Below, one piece after another: positions 24,114 to 31,856 of a stretch of DNA of 64,000 nucleotides. Made by a program: the position numbers and the translations under genes. The first letter of the stretch is position 1. Each line of letters begins with the position of its first letter. The DNA is from CAYNWT01 sp964450955 (GTDB lineage: Bacteria > Planctomycetota > Planctomycetia > Planctomycetales > Planctomycetaceae): the NCBI GenBank assembly GCA_964450955.1, contig CAYVFI010000025.1:47891-111890 (forward strand), given 5' to 3'. The notes below the pieces were generated by a model, which saw only the letters and a list, made by a program, of their open reading frames with translations, had not been told where the DNA came from and searched no databases.

Positions 24114-24992
24114 ATGTCACACTGGAATAGCGGCATTAATGATCGAGCACTCAAAGAAGAGATCTGCGAGATCGGTCGGCGCGTTTACAATAAGGGCTTC
24201 GCGGCTGCCAACGATGGCAATATTTCGATTCGTGTGGGCGAGAACGAAGTGCTGTGTTCTCCCACAATGATCTGCAAGGGCTTCATGAAGCCTGAAGATA
24301 TTTGTGCGGTGGATTTGGATGGGAACCAGATTGCCGGGAAGCGAAAGCGAACAAGTGAGGTGTTGCTGCACCTGACAATCATGAAGCATCGGCCGGATGT
24401 GAAGGCTGTGGTTCACTGTCACCCACCGCACGCGACGGCGTTTGCTGTGGCGAACGAACCGATCCCGCAGTGCATTCTGCCGGAGGTCGAAGTTTTCATG
24501 GGTGAGATTCCAATCGCACCTTACGAGACGCCCGGTGACCAGCGTTTTGCGGATACGGTTATTCCGTTCCTGAAATCGACCAACACGATTATTCTGAAGA
24601 GCCACGGTACAGTGAGCTTTGGCAAGGACCTTCAGGAAGCGTATTGGAAGACTGAGATTCTGGACGCGTACTGCAAGATTTTGCTGCTGGCCAAGCAGAT
24701 TGGAAACGTTGACTACTTCAGCGAACAGAAGACCCGCGAACTGTTGGAACTGAAACAGAAGTTGGGCTTCGACGACCCGCGGTTCCACAACGAAGACTGC
24801 GATTTGTGTGGCAACAGCGCGTTCCGTGAAGGTTACAAAGAGCAGCTTCCGGTCTCGAAAGCGTTTGAGCCGGCTCCTTCGTACCCGGGCTACCTGCAGC
24901 CCCAGTCTGGCGGAATGGACTGTGCGAACCAGGAAGAGTTGGTCCAGATGATTACTGAGAAAGTCATGGCCGCAATGGCTGGTCGGAACTAA
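24114..24992 (+). CDS. Class II aldolase, fuculose/rhamnulose-1-phosphate type, encapsulated
   Basis: The class II aldolase/adducin domain shows 'NDGNISIRVGENEVLCSPT', the zinc ligands in 'VHCHPPHATAFAV' and 'LKSHGTVSFG', and the catalytic-acid region 'TSEVLLHLTI'. After residue 215 there is a long extension with 'NEDCDLCGNSAF', and the protein ends with an amphipathic helix ('QEELVQMITEKVMAAMAG') that looks like a C-terminal encapsulation peptide. It should cleave a deoxysugar-1-phosphate into DHAP and lactaldehyde inside the shell. A strong GAAGGAG site precedes ATG 24114. Fuculose versus rhamnulose preference cannot be read from sequence. Confidence 0.94.
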   Translation: MSHWNSGINDRALKEEICEIGRRVYNKGFAAANDGNISIRVGENEVLCSPTMICKGFMKPEDICAVDLDGNQIAGKRKRTSEVLLHLTIMKHRPDVKAVVHCHPPHATAFAVANEPIPQCILPEVEVFMGEIPIAPYETPGDQRFADTVIPFLKSTNTIILKSHGTVSFGKDLQEAYWKTEILDAYCKILLLAKQIGNVDYFSEQKTRELLELKQKLGFDDPRFHNEDCDLCGNSAFREGYKEQLPVSKAFEPAPSYPGYLQPQSGGMDCANQEELVQMITEKVMAAMAGRN

Positions 24993-25138
24993 TTTGGCAG
25001 CGATTACCTGGGAAAGCGTGTTAAGACCGTGCCACTTGTTCGCGTCCTTCACGCGATTCCGGTGCGGCGACCTCTGATTCAGCACTTTGACCGATTGCCA
25101 CACTCGGCTGTCGCGCTTAGGATTGACCGGAGGTAGGC

Positions 25139-25648
25139 ATGAATCAGAACGTAGTTTCCGAGCAATCGATGGATTTTCAAAAACGTCTCGAACGGGCGAT
25201 CAACCGAGGTCGGCAGGCAGCTGATGCGGAAGGTCGCGAAGCAGCTGCAGCGGCGCAGTCTGAAGAAGATTTGCGCAACCTGCATGGCAAGTTGCGGTTG
25301 GACTTGTCTGAACACATCGAACAATGCCTGCGGGCGTTGACAGTTCAGGTGGCGGGTTTTCAATACAAATCTGTCATCGGCGCCGAAGGCTGGGGCGCGC
25401 GGATTAGCCGGGATGATGTTGTTCGTTCGGGTGGGAAGCGCGAGAGTACTTATACGCGATTTGAGATGGTGGTGAAGCCGTTCTCTGATGCTCACATTGT
25501 TGAGATCACGACCAAGGGAACCATTCGCAATCGCGAGACACTTAAGCGTTCGCACTATCAGTTTCTGAATGAAGCCGACATTGATTCGATGAAGAACACG
25601 ATCGACCTGTGGGTGCTGGAGTTCGCTGAAGAATTCGCCAAGGTCTGA
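25139..25648 (+). CDS. Conserved-looking unknown protein between the BMC operon and KDPG aldolase
   Basis: I do not recognise a family. The 169-residue protein has an N-terminal helical region ('DFQKRLERAINRGRQAADAE', Ala-rich) and a C-terminal alpha/beta-looking domain with 'YTRFEMVVKPFSDAHIVEI' and 'TIRNRETLKRSHYQFLNEAD'. There is no signal peptide or membrane segment. A GACCGGAGG ribosome site precedes the ATG. It is three bases from the next start, so it is cotranscribed with the aldolase-like gene after it. Confidence 0.8.
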   Translation: MNQNVVSEQSMDFQKRLERAINRGRQAADAEGREAAAAAQSEEDLRNLHGKLRLDLSEHIEQCLRALTVQVAGFQYKSVIGAEGWGARISRDDVVRSGGKRESTYTRFEMVVKPFSDAHIVEITTKGTIRNRETLKRSHYQFLNEADIDSMKNTIDLWVLEFAEEFAKV

Positions 25649-25651
25649 TTA

Positions 25652-26293
25652 ATGGATCATCAGGCGAACCTGAAACGCACGCTGGACGGTCGCCTGGTCG
25701 CGATTCTGCGAACGCCAACCGCAAAACCACTACTGCCCGCGATGGAGGCGATCGTAGCCGGTGGGATTGATGTCATTGAAATTACAATGACGGTACCCGG
25801 CGCGATTGGCGCGTTGGAGAAGGCTCGAGACAAGTTTGGTGATTCGGTCCTTTTAGGTGCCGGTTCGGTGCTGGATGCTGAAACGGCCAGGGCGTGCATG
25901 CTGGCCGGAGCCGAGTTTATTGTGTCGCCGGTTGTGCGCCGGGACGTGATTGATATGTGTAAGCGATACGGCGCCGTTGTGATGCCGGGGGCGATGACTC
26001 CAACTGAAGTTCTGGGTGCCTGGGAAGCCGGCGCGGATGTTGTGAAAGTGTTTCCTGCCAACATTGTCGGTGGGCCAGCCTACTTGAAGGCACTGCGTGG
26101 CCCCCTGCCCCAGATCAGGCTGATGCCGACGGGGGGAGTGAACAAAGCCACGATCGCCGACTTCTTCGATGCTGGGGCGTGTGCTGTGGGGCTGGGTAGC
26201 AGCCTGATTTCCACTTCGATGATTGCAAATTCCGACTGGGATGCGGTTCAGCGAGAGGCTGCTGAGTTCGTCCGATTGGCTGCGACGCACTAG
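25652..26293 (+). CDS. 2-keto-3-deoxy-6-phosphogluconate (KDPG/KHG) aldolase
   Basis: The 213-residue protein is a class I aldolase of the Eda family: 'LVAILRTPTAKPLL', 'IEITMTVPGAI' (catalytic Glu), 'GAGSVLDAETARACMLAGAE', 'DVVKVFPANIVGG' (Schiff-base Lys) and 'MPTGGVNKATIADFFDAGA'. It splits KDPG to pyruvate and glyceraldehyde-3-phosphate, or a related 2-keto-3-deoxy sugar acid. Its position directly after the BMC operon suggests a role in sugar or uronate breakdown, possibly of the same polysaccharide source. It has no encapsulation helix. Confidence 0.93.
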   Translation: MDHQANLKRTLDGRLVAILRTPTAKPLLPAMEAIVAGGIDVIEITMTVPGAIGALEKARDKFGDSVLLGAGSVLDAETARACMLAGAEFIVSPVVRRDVIDMCKRYGAVVMPGAMTPTEVLGAWEAGADVVKVFPANIVGGPAYLKALRGPLPQIRLMPTGGVNKATIADFFDAGACAVGLGSSLISTSMIANSDWDAVQREAAEFVRLAATH

Positions 26294-26344
26294 AGGCAGC
26301 GGCAGGATTTGCCGTCGGCCGGTTGTCGTGTGAGCCAAAATGCT

Positions 26345-26485
26345 TAGGAACCGACGCATAATCGGTTCAGCCAGTAAGTTCACTCCATCCGGCTGAAGTC
26401 CTGTGTTCGGAAGAGTCGATGACCGACCCGAGGGAACTTAGTTAGACCCTCATTGTGTTTTGGGGGCACCTCACCGAGGTCAATC
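26345..26485 (+). other. Possible structured 5' leader of the downstream secreted-protein gene
   Basis: The 190-base gap before ATG 26486 is rich in short complementary pairs: AACCGA/TCGGTT at 26349-26367, AGCC/GGCT at 26369-26394, and GGTCGGTC-like pairs between 26409 and 26430. No known riboswitch class was recognised. It may be a structured leader RNA, or ordinary sequence with chance hairpins. Confidence 0.3.
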
Positions 26486-28189
26486 ATGAAGATGATTACA
26501 CGTGTCGCATTGTTGATTTTTGTTACCAGTTTGTGGTCGCCGGTTCGGGTTGAGGCACAATCTGAAGCTATCCGCACCAAGCGTTCTGAGTTTCGCATTC
26601 CGTTCACGTTTGAGAAAGACGAGTACGAGCGTCTGGGCGTGCAGGAAGTGCAGCTGTTCCTGTCCATGGACTTAGGCGCGTCCTGGCAGCACGTGCAGTC
26701 TGCTTTGCCAACTTCGCAGAAGTTTCGCTACAAGACGCAGCGTCAGGGTGAGCACTGGTTTGCGGTTCGAACTCTTGATCGCAACCGCCAATTGCATCCT
26801 CAGGGCAAGCTGACGCCTGGGCTTAAGGTTGTCGTTGATACGACTGATCCTGAGCTGATGATGCGGTTAGCCGAAATGGATGGAAGTCAGGTCAAAGTGA
26901 TGTGGCAGGCTACCGATTCAGATCTTGATGCATCAAGCATGCGACTGGAATACATGGAAGAAGGAACCGGCAAGTGGGTTCCGGCTGAGTTTACACCGTC
27001 TGCTTCAGGTGAGGCTGTCATCGCGACCGTTGGCGGTGAAAAAGTGACCGTCCGCCTTGGTATGCGAGACCTTGCAGGTAACGTAGGCGTCGCAGAACGT
27101 GTTTTGCGGCTCAAGGCAGTGGATCCGATCGCCATTCAGCCGGGCCGACTTGATGCTCCGGTTGAACCAGCCCAGACCACATCACTGTTGGTTTCAAGCC
27201 CGGCCTTGCCGATGTCGGACGCGCCCGTGATCTCTGTGGCACCACCGGTGATTGCACCTGAGATCCCGCAGGCGGCGCCAGCACCGGTTCAGCAAAGTCC
27301 AGTGCTTCCTCCGACACCGGAACAAGTCATTGGGCCATACAGTTTCCCACCGGATACTCAGCAGCCGCCGGTAGCTCAGGCCCAGGCGCCTGAGCCAGCA
27401 CCGTTTCAGCTTCAGACTCGTACCGTGTCGGCTCCAATTGCTCCGGCTCGTTCGATGATTGATCTGCCGCTGCTGTCAGAGGTCCAGGAGCCTGTGGTCA
27501 GTCAGCCAACGCCTCCGGCACCTGTTGAAGAAGCAACTCCAGAACCGGAAATCGATCCTAACCTGCCACGTATCGTTAACCAACTTCAGTTTCGGCTGGA
27601 CTACGCCTTGGAGGACCTTGGTCCTTCTGGTCTGAGTGCAGTTGAAGTTTTCATTACCGAAGACGGTGGTAAAAAGTGGTGGCGTTATGGTGAGGATCAG
27701 GATAAGCAGAGCCCAGTGATTCTGCGGGTGCCGCGAGACGGCACTTATGGATTCATGATTGCTGCGAAGAGCGGCGTCGGTCTGGGTGACGCTCCGCCAT
27801 CTCCGGGAGAGGCTCCACATGCAGTTGTGGTTGTGGACCGGACTCCGCCGAAGGCTCGGTTCGATCGAATCGCGATGAGCGACGATGGGCGTACGATGAC
27901 AGTCAACTGGAAAACTGCCGATGGCAATGCTCACCAGCGACCTGTCAGAATGGAATACGCTGAGACCCCTGCGGGTCCATGGACACCGATGGGTGACTGG
28001 CAACAGGACAGCGGAGAAATGAAGTGGAGCGTTGCGAAAGGCGTCCCAAGCCGCATTCATGTACGAATGCTGGTTCGAGACGCTGCTGACAACATGGGCC
28101 AGATTGTCTACCCGCAGTCAGTCCTGGTTGACATGTCTCGTCCGCGAGCTCGCATCACGAACGTCAAGATCTCACGTCCTCGACAGTAG
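26486..28189 (+). CDS. Secreted protein with two Ig/Fn-like halves and a Pro-rich linker
   Basis: From ATG 26486 the protein has a clear signal peptide ('MKMITRVALLIFVTSLW', cleavage near VEAQ). Residues 25-220 and 370-565 are similar to each other: both have an opening beta-strand region ('FRIPFTFEKDEY' and 'QLQFRLDYALED'), 'EVQLFLSMDLGASWQHV' versus 'AVEVFITEDGGKKWWRYG', 'VVDTTDP' versus 'VVDRTPPKA', and 'MRLEYMEEGTGKWVP' versus 'VRMEYAETPAGPWTP'. A Pro/Ala-rich linker of 150 residues separates them. It is therefore an internal duplication, likely periplasmic or surface-exposed; function unknown. Confidence 0.82.
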   Translation: MKMITRVALLIFVTSLWSPVRVEAQSEAIRTKRSEFRIPFTFEKDEYERLGVQEVQLFLSMDLGASWQHVQSALPTSQKFRYKTQRQGEHWFAVRTLDRNRQLHPQGKLTPGLKVVVDTTDPELMMRLAEMDGSQVKVMWQATDSDLDASSMRLEYMEEGTGKWVPAEFTPSASGEAVIATVGGEKVTVRLGMRDLAGNVGVAERVLRLKAVDPIAIQPGRLDAPVEPAQTTSLLVSSPALPMSDAPVISVAPPVIAPEIPQAAPAPVQQSPVLPPTPEQVIGPYSFPPDTQQPPVAQAQAPEPAPFQLQTRTVSAPIAPARSMIDLPLLSEVQEPVVSQPTPPAPVEEATPEPEIDPNLPRIVNQLQFRLDYALEDLGPSGLSAVEVFITEDGGKKWWRYGEDQDKQSPVILRVPRDGTYGFMIAAKSGVGLGDAPPSPGEAPHAVVVVDRTPPKARFDRIAMSDDGRTMTVNWKTADGNAHQRPVRMEYAETPAGPWTPMGDWQQDSGEMKWSVAKGVPSRIHVRMLVRDAADNMGQIVYPQSVLVDMSRPRARITNVKISRPRQ

Positions 28190-28190
28190 G

Positions 28191-28226
28191 GTAAGTCGGC
28201 CACGGCTGGTGGCCGTGACGACTTAC
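28191..28226. terminator. Hairpin between convergent genes
   Basis: GTAAGTCG..CACGGC pairs with GCCGTG.CGACTTAC around a short loop. It lies exactly between the stop codons of two convergent genes, overlapping the last codon of the minus-strand one. There is no T-run on either strand, so termination is only a probable role. Confidence 0.5.
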
Positions 28227-28507
28227 GCGTCGCTGGGGATTTCGAACCGCGGCGCGGTGAAGTCTTCGTTGTCGTCGTTGACGGTTGGTCGCGACGAAGC
28301 ACTGTCAGTGTTGTCGGGTGTGTAGGAAGGTGTTGAGGACGGGTTAGTGACCTCGTCCTTAACCTCCTGCATCCCCTTTTTGAACTCCATTAAGCTCGAG
28401 CCCACACTGCGCGCGACTTCGGGAAGGTTCTTACCGAACAGTAAGAGCGCGATCACGCCGAAGATCATCATTTCTGCAGAACCGAATCCGCCGCCAAGGA
28501 ATGGCAT
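28223..28507 (-). CDS. TatA/E-family protein translocase subunit, longer paralogue
   Basis: From ATG 28507 the protein shows a short periplasmic N-terminus, a single membrane helix ('EMMIFGVIALLLFGKNLPE') and the amphipathic helix 'VARSVGSSLMEFKKGMQE', the pattern of TatA/TatE. A 45-residue acidic Ser/Thr/Asp-rich tail follows. TatA forms the pore-like assembly for folded proteins. It is directly downstream of a second, shorter TatA-like gene. No tatB or tatC is in the window. Confidence 0.9.
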   Translation of the reverse strand: MPFLGGGFGSAEMMIFGVIALLLFGKNLPEVARSVGSSLMEFKKGMQEVKDEVTNPSSTPSYTPDNTDSASSRPTVNDDNEDFTAPRFEIPSDA

Positions 28508-28523
28508 TGTTGCATCTCCCTGC

Positions 28524-28706
28524 TTACGCGTTGTCGCTGGATTCAAGGTTTTCTGGTGAGTCCTTTGGCACTTCGTTCATGCCTTTTTTGAACTCAGTGA
28601 TACTCTGCCCAACAGATCGCATCGCCCCCGGTAGCTTCTTGCCAAACAGCAAGAGAGCGATGAAGAGGAAGATGATCCATTCGTAGCCACCACTAAACAT
28701 TGTCAA
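28524..28706 (-). CDS. TatA/E-family protein translocase subunit, short paralogue
   Basis: A 60-residue protein with one helix ('WIIFLFIALLLFGKKLPG') and the amphipathic 'AMRSVGQSITEFKKGMNE' typical of TatA. It has the conserved FGKKLPG hinge and only a short tail. The two TatA-type genes lie 16 bases apart and are surely cotranscribed; they may divide labour as TatA and TatE, or TatA and TatB. Confidence 0.9.
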   Translation of the reverse strand: MTMFSGGYEWIIFLFIALLLFGKKLPGAMRSVGQSITEFKKGMNEVPKDSPENLESSDNA

Positions 28707-29273
28707 AACTCCCGATAGGTTGCCTCGCGGCGTTGTCCTGAATTATGACCCGCGGCCGAATCACAGCCAAGCCCTTGATGCTGGAAACTGACCGTCCAGC
28801 GAATAAGGGTGTCCGAAGACGGGTTTGGGCAACGTCGCTTGTGCGAAGCGAGGTGATAAAGCGTGCCGGAACGGTCGACATTCCGGCTTGGCGAGAGTCT
28901 GCAGAGGTTGTTCGCTGGGGAGCGAACAGGTTGAGCAGTCTGAGATGATTCTATGGGCTGTGGTTCCAAAGTCAACGTGTTGGCCGGTGATGGGCCGCAG
29001 GCGGAGTGACTACTGTCCCCCCCCCCGGCGTCTTTTCAGTGAGGTCCGGAAACCACGACTGCCTTCCTTGAACGAGGAAATTGGAAGGGCAAACGTCTCT
29101 TGTTTCCGAGAGGCGAATATCCAACACCCACCAAGGAATCTTCAAGTCTCAAGTCGCGCGCGGACTGTCTTTGACTGCATGGTCTTCATCCCTGGAGATT
29201 CCTTGTTGGATATTGGATGTTCAAGACTGGCGACTTGGCAGCGATGTCAGCGATGTCAGCGAGGTCAGCGAGG
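28707..29273. other. Intergenic region: tatA promoter side, poly-C run, palindromic repeat
   Basis: No gene is supported here. The first part must hold the promoter of the minus-strand tatA pair. A run of ten C lies at 29017-29026. The palindromic repeat copy 2 occupies 29114-29224 and a 9-bp tandem array begins at 29241; both are listed separately. Confidence 0.5.
29114..29224. repeat. Palindromic repeat, copy 2 (AATATCCAACA family)
   Basis: Left arm 'gaatatccaacacccaccaa' continuing 'ggaatcttcaagtc'; right arm 'cctggagattccttgttgga' continuing 'tattggatgttcaag'. The arms are those of copy 1 at 14212-14320, and the outer ends are also inverted. The loop sequences differ between copies, so the palindrome itself, not the loop, is conserved. 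Confidence 0.85.
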
Positions 29274-29276
29274 TCA
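29241..29276. repeat. Four tandem 9-bp units overlapping a stop codon
   Basis: GCGATGTCA occurs twice, followed by GCGAGGTCA twice. The last TCA is the stop codon (TGA on the minus strand) of the gene ending at 29274, so the array adjoins the end of that reading frame. Confidence 0.85.
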
Positions 29277-29840
29277 CGCGGTCTCGCTGGCTGATGCCGT
29301 TTGATCGTTAACTGTCTCGTCCGCGCGTCGTTCGGCTTGCAGTTGCTGGAGGAACTCCGGTGCGCAGCCTTTTAGCCAGAATCGACCGTTCTCGAAATGG
29401 ACGATCTCAAGGCGTGGATTTTTCCGCGACATGTACGAGGAAATAGCTACGAGAATCAAAGCTACCAGCGAGCACAGGAACAATTCCACAGGACTCGGTT
29501 CTGCAGTGACGATGAAAATGTGCATGACAAGCCAGACCACGGGGCCCAGTAGGACAAGTTTCTGCCAACCGCCCGGCCCATTAGCTGGCAGGGTCGAGTA
29601 TTGAATCCTGCATCTCTTCGTAAGTGCCAGTCGGAATGACTTCTTGCCATGCCATTCGAGTTGGTAGTTCACGACATCGTCGGGGCCGGTCGGTTCGTTT
29701 GTGAACACGCAACGGTCTGGCAGTTCAGCCGGGGATTGCACGATGAGCAGTGTTCCGGTTTGATCGACTTCAATCGGCGGCGCGGCCGGTAGGTCGGCTT
29801 TGTCAGCAAGAAGTTCGTATGGATTCTCAGACGCCGTCAT
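29274..29840 (-). CDS. Membrane protein with N-terminal NPY motif, unknown
   Basis: From ATG 29840 (an open frame extends to 29915) the protein begins 'MTASENPYELLADKADLP'. A soluble domain of about 100 residues ('RCVFTNEPTGPDDVVNY') precedes two adjacent hydrophobic helices ('LVLLGPVVWLVMHIFIV' and 'LFLCSLVALILVAISSY') and a C-terminal domain ('LEIVHFENGRFWLKGC'). The NPY-type N-terminus matches other membrane proteins in the window. Function unknown. Confidence 0.75.
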   Translation of the reverse strand: MTASENPYELLADKADLPAAPPIEVDQTGTLLIVQSPAELPDRCVFTNEPTGPDDVVNYQLEWHGKKSFRLALTKRCRIQYSTLPANGPGGWQKLVLLGPVVWLVMHIFIVTAEPSPVELFLCSLVALILVAISSYMSRKNPRLEIVHFENGRFWLKGCAPEFLQQLQAERRADETVNDQTASASETA

Positions 29841-29972
29841 GCCTATCAGTTGGTGGCTACGAACGTGAAGCGTGCGAAGAGTAATGAACTTGGTCGAATC
29901 CTGAAGCAAGCACAACGCAATAACTGGATCGGACGAGCTCCACGACGGCCAACACTGCTCAGTTCGAGTCGG

Positions 29973-30905
29973 CTACTTCATTGGGGGTTGCACCGTCGGT
30001 TTGCCATTGGTGGTCAGCACGTGGATTTCGTGCACGCCGCGGTGTTTTGGATTGATGTATTCCCAGACGACTTTCTTGTCTGGCGTGACTTCAAAGACTT
30101 TTGCTTTGTCCGGCTTGCGTTGGCCGTAGGCACAAATCACTGTGTTGCCGTTAGCCAGACGCTGGCCGCCGCATGGGTCGGCGAATCGCCCGCCGGCTTG
30201 CTTGTTATCGACTCGCCAAACAACTTTCCCTTCGCCGTCGAACTCAACCGTCTTGTTGCCATGAGTCAGGTTGACAAGAGTGCGACCGTTGTTGAGTTGG
30301 ATGGCGGTGAATGGCCAGTTTTCTGCTTTGCGTCCGCCGAGTTCTTCGAGGTCGGTCTTGATGGTTCGAACCACTTTGCCATCTGGTGCGTATTCCTTGA
30401 CTGCGAATCCCAGGAGGTGCGGAACCAGATAGTTGCCATTGGGTAGCTTTCGAGCCATCCGGGTTTGCATGTGAGCGTTATTGCTGTCTGGTTGCAGCGG
30501 GATTTCTTTGACGATCTTGCCCTTCGGGGTTACCTCAACCAATCGCGGTTTTGGTCCGCGTTCGACAATCATGGTGCTGCCGTCTTTCAGGCGAACAGAA
30601 GTGCCGAGTTCTTTGTTGGCTGGATCCAGCTTGTATTCGAAAACAACCTTGCCCTCGCGTGTGTACTCACGGGCGGCTTTTTGGTGTGAGATGAGAATGT
30701 TGCCGTTTTCCAGAACGAACCCGTCTCTCGATCTGCCTTTCGCCTGCCAGATAATTTTGTTGTCCTCGTCGATGATGGCAGTCATTGAACCCGTGACCAG
30801 GAACGAGTGCTTAATGCCGGTCTCGCTGACCTGCTGGCCGAACGGTGCGTCCTGCCCGACGGCGGCGGTGCACAGAAATAAGCAGATGATGATTGCGCGA
30901 TTCAT
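29973..30905 (-). CDS. Secreted beta-propeller protein, unknown ligand
   Basis: A signal peptide ('MNRAIIICLFLCTAAVGQ') is followed by six to seven repeats with the pattern 'G-K-I/V-V-W-x', such as 'NKIIWQAKGRSRDGFVLENG', 'GKVVFEYKLD', 'GKVVWRVDNKQAGGRF' and 'KKVVWEYINPKHRG'. This is a propeller resembling arylsulfotransferase or PQQ-type quinoprotein blades, but no catalytic residues were identified. Family members in planctomycetes are common and uncharacterised. Confidence 0.82.
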   Translation of the reverse strand: MNRAIIICLFLCTAAVGQDAPFGQQVSETGIKHSFLVTGSMTAIIDEDNKIIWQAKGRSRDGFVLENGNILISHQKAAREYTREGKVVFEYKLDPANKELGTSVRLKDGSTMIVERGPKPRLVEVTPKGKIVKEIPLQPDSNNAHMQTRMARKLPNGNYLVPHLLGFAVKEYAPDGKVVRTIKTDLEELGGRKAENWPFTAIQLNNGRTLVNLTHGNKTVEFDGEGKVVWRVDNKQAGGRFADPCGGQRLANGNTVICAYGQRKPDKAKVFEVTPDKKVVWEYINPKHRGVHEIHVLTTNGKPTVQPPMK

Positions 30906-30962
30906 AGGTGGGTCCGTGGTCGAGGTGCTAAGGCCCCATCTTATCGCGCGGTGCGATGCTTG

Positions 30963-31856
30963 TCAGTTATCGCTGGGATTGGATGCGATCAGAGCGGCGA
31001 CATCTGCGGAGGTTGGCAGGGTTGAGTTACCGTAGTGGGTGCAGGAAAGGGCTGCGACCGCGTTTGCGTGTTCAAGAGCCTGGCCGGGAGTGAGGCCACG
31101 GGTGATCGAATCAAGAATCGCCCCGCAGAAGATGTCGCCGGCTCCGTTGGTGTCAATTGCATTGACGGAGAATCCGCTGTGATGATGCTGCTGGTCAGCC
31201 GTGTGCCAGGTGGCTCCGTTTGCACCGTTTGTGTTGATGATTGACTGGCAGCCAAGCCCCAGAAGTTGATCCGGCGATACGCTGGCTGAACCGAAACGGC
31301 TTTGCCGGAACAGCGCAGACGCGATGAGGATATCGATCAGTGGAAGTAGTTCGTCCAGTCCGGGCTTGACGGATCCGGCGTCCAAAACAACCGTTCCGCC
31401 CTGCTCTTTCATGAGTCGCGCGGCTGCGATTGCTGCGTCCCCTGCCCAGCCGTCAAGGTGAAGGATGCTGTGCTGCGAAAGCTGTTGGGTCGGTACCTCG
31501 TCCGCAATAGGAAGCGGAAACTGACCGCGCGAATAGGCGATGGTCCGGCGACCGTTAGGTTCAATCCAGATCTGAGCGAACCCAGTGGCCCAGTCCTCAT
31601 GAGATGTGCTGGCCGTGAGGTCGATGCCGCGTTGTTCAAGTTGATGTTGAACGAAGTGACCGGCTGCATCGGTTCCCCATCGGCCCATAAACGAACAATG
31701 CTGGCCGTAGAACGCAGCTGTCGAAAGCGCGACGGGAACCGGGCCGCCTGCTTGTCTCCAGTTATGGACGACCGCGTTCTTTGAGTCAGGTTCTGGGAAT
31801 CGTTCAAGGAGAACGGAGTGATCGACGACGACCGTACCGATACCAAAAATCGTCAC
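30963..31856 (-). CDS. PfkB-family carbohydrate kinase
   Basis: The ribokinase-like fold is shown by the N-terminal 'GTVVVDHSVLLERFPEPDSK', 'GGPVPVALSTAAFYGQ', and the C-terminal ATP/catalytic motif 'DTNGAGDIFCGAILDSI' (GAGD with catalytic Asp). Length, 297 residues, is typical. It phosphorylates a sugar or nucleoside in the cytoplasm; the substrate cannot be fixed from sequence. It lies after a clear terminator (32053-32095), so it is transcribed alone. Confidence 0.9.
   Translation of the reverse strand: MTIFGIGTVVVDHSVLLERFPEPDSKNAVVHNWRQAGGPVPVALSTAAFYGQHCSFMGRWGTDAAGHFVQHQLEQRGIDLTASTSHEDWATGFAQIWIEPNGRRTIAYSRGQFPLPIADEVPTQQLSQHSILHLDGWAGDAAIAAARLMKEQGGTVVLDAGSVKPGLDELLPLIDILIASALFRQSRFGSASVSPDQLLGLGCQSIINTNGANGATWHTADQQHHHSGFSVNAIDTNGAGDIFCGAILDSITRGLTPGQALEHANAVAALSCTHYGNSTLPTSADVAALIASNPSDN

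Noticed and set aside
24117..25103. Minus-strand frame of 328 codons antisense to the class II aldolase
   Set aside because: Shadow frame; composition unlike real proteins here.
29017..29026. Phase-variable poly-C tract
   Set aside because: Ten C in an intergenic region with no gene start close enough to be switched.
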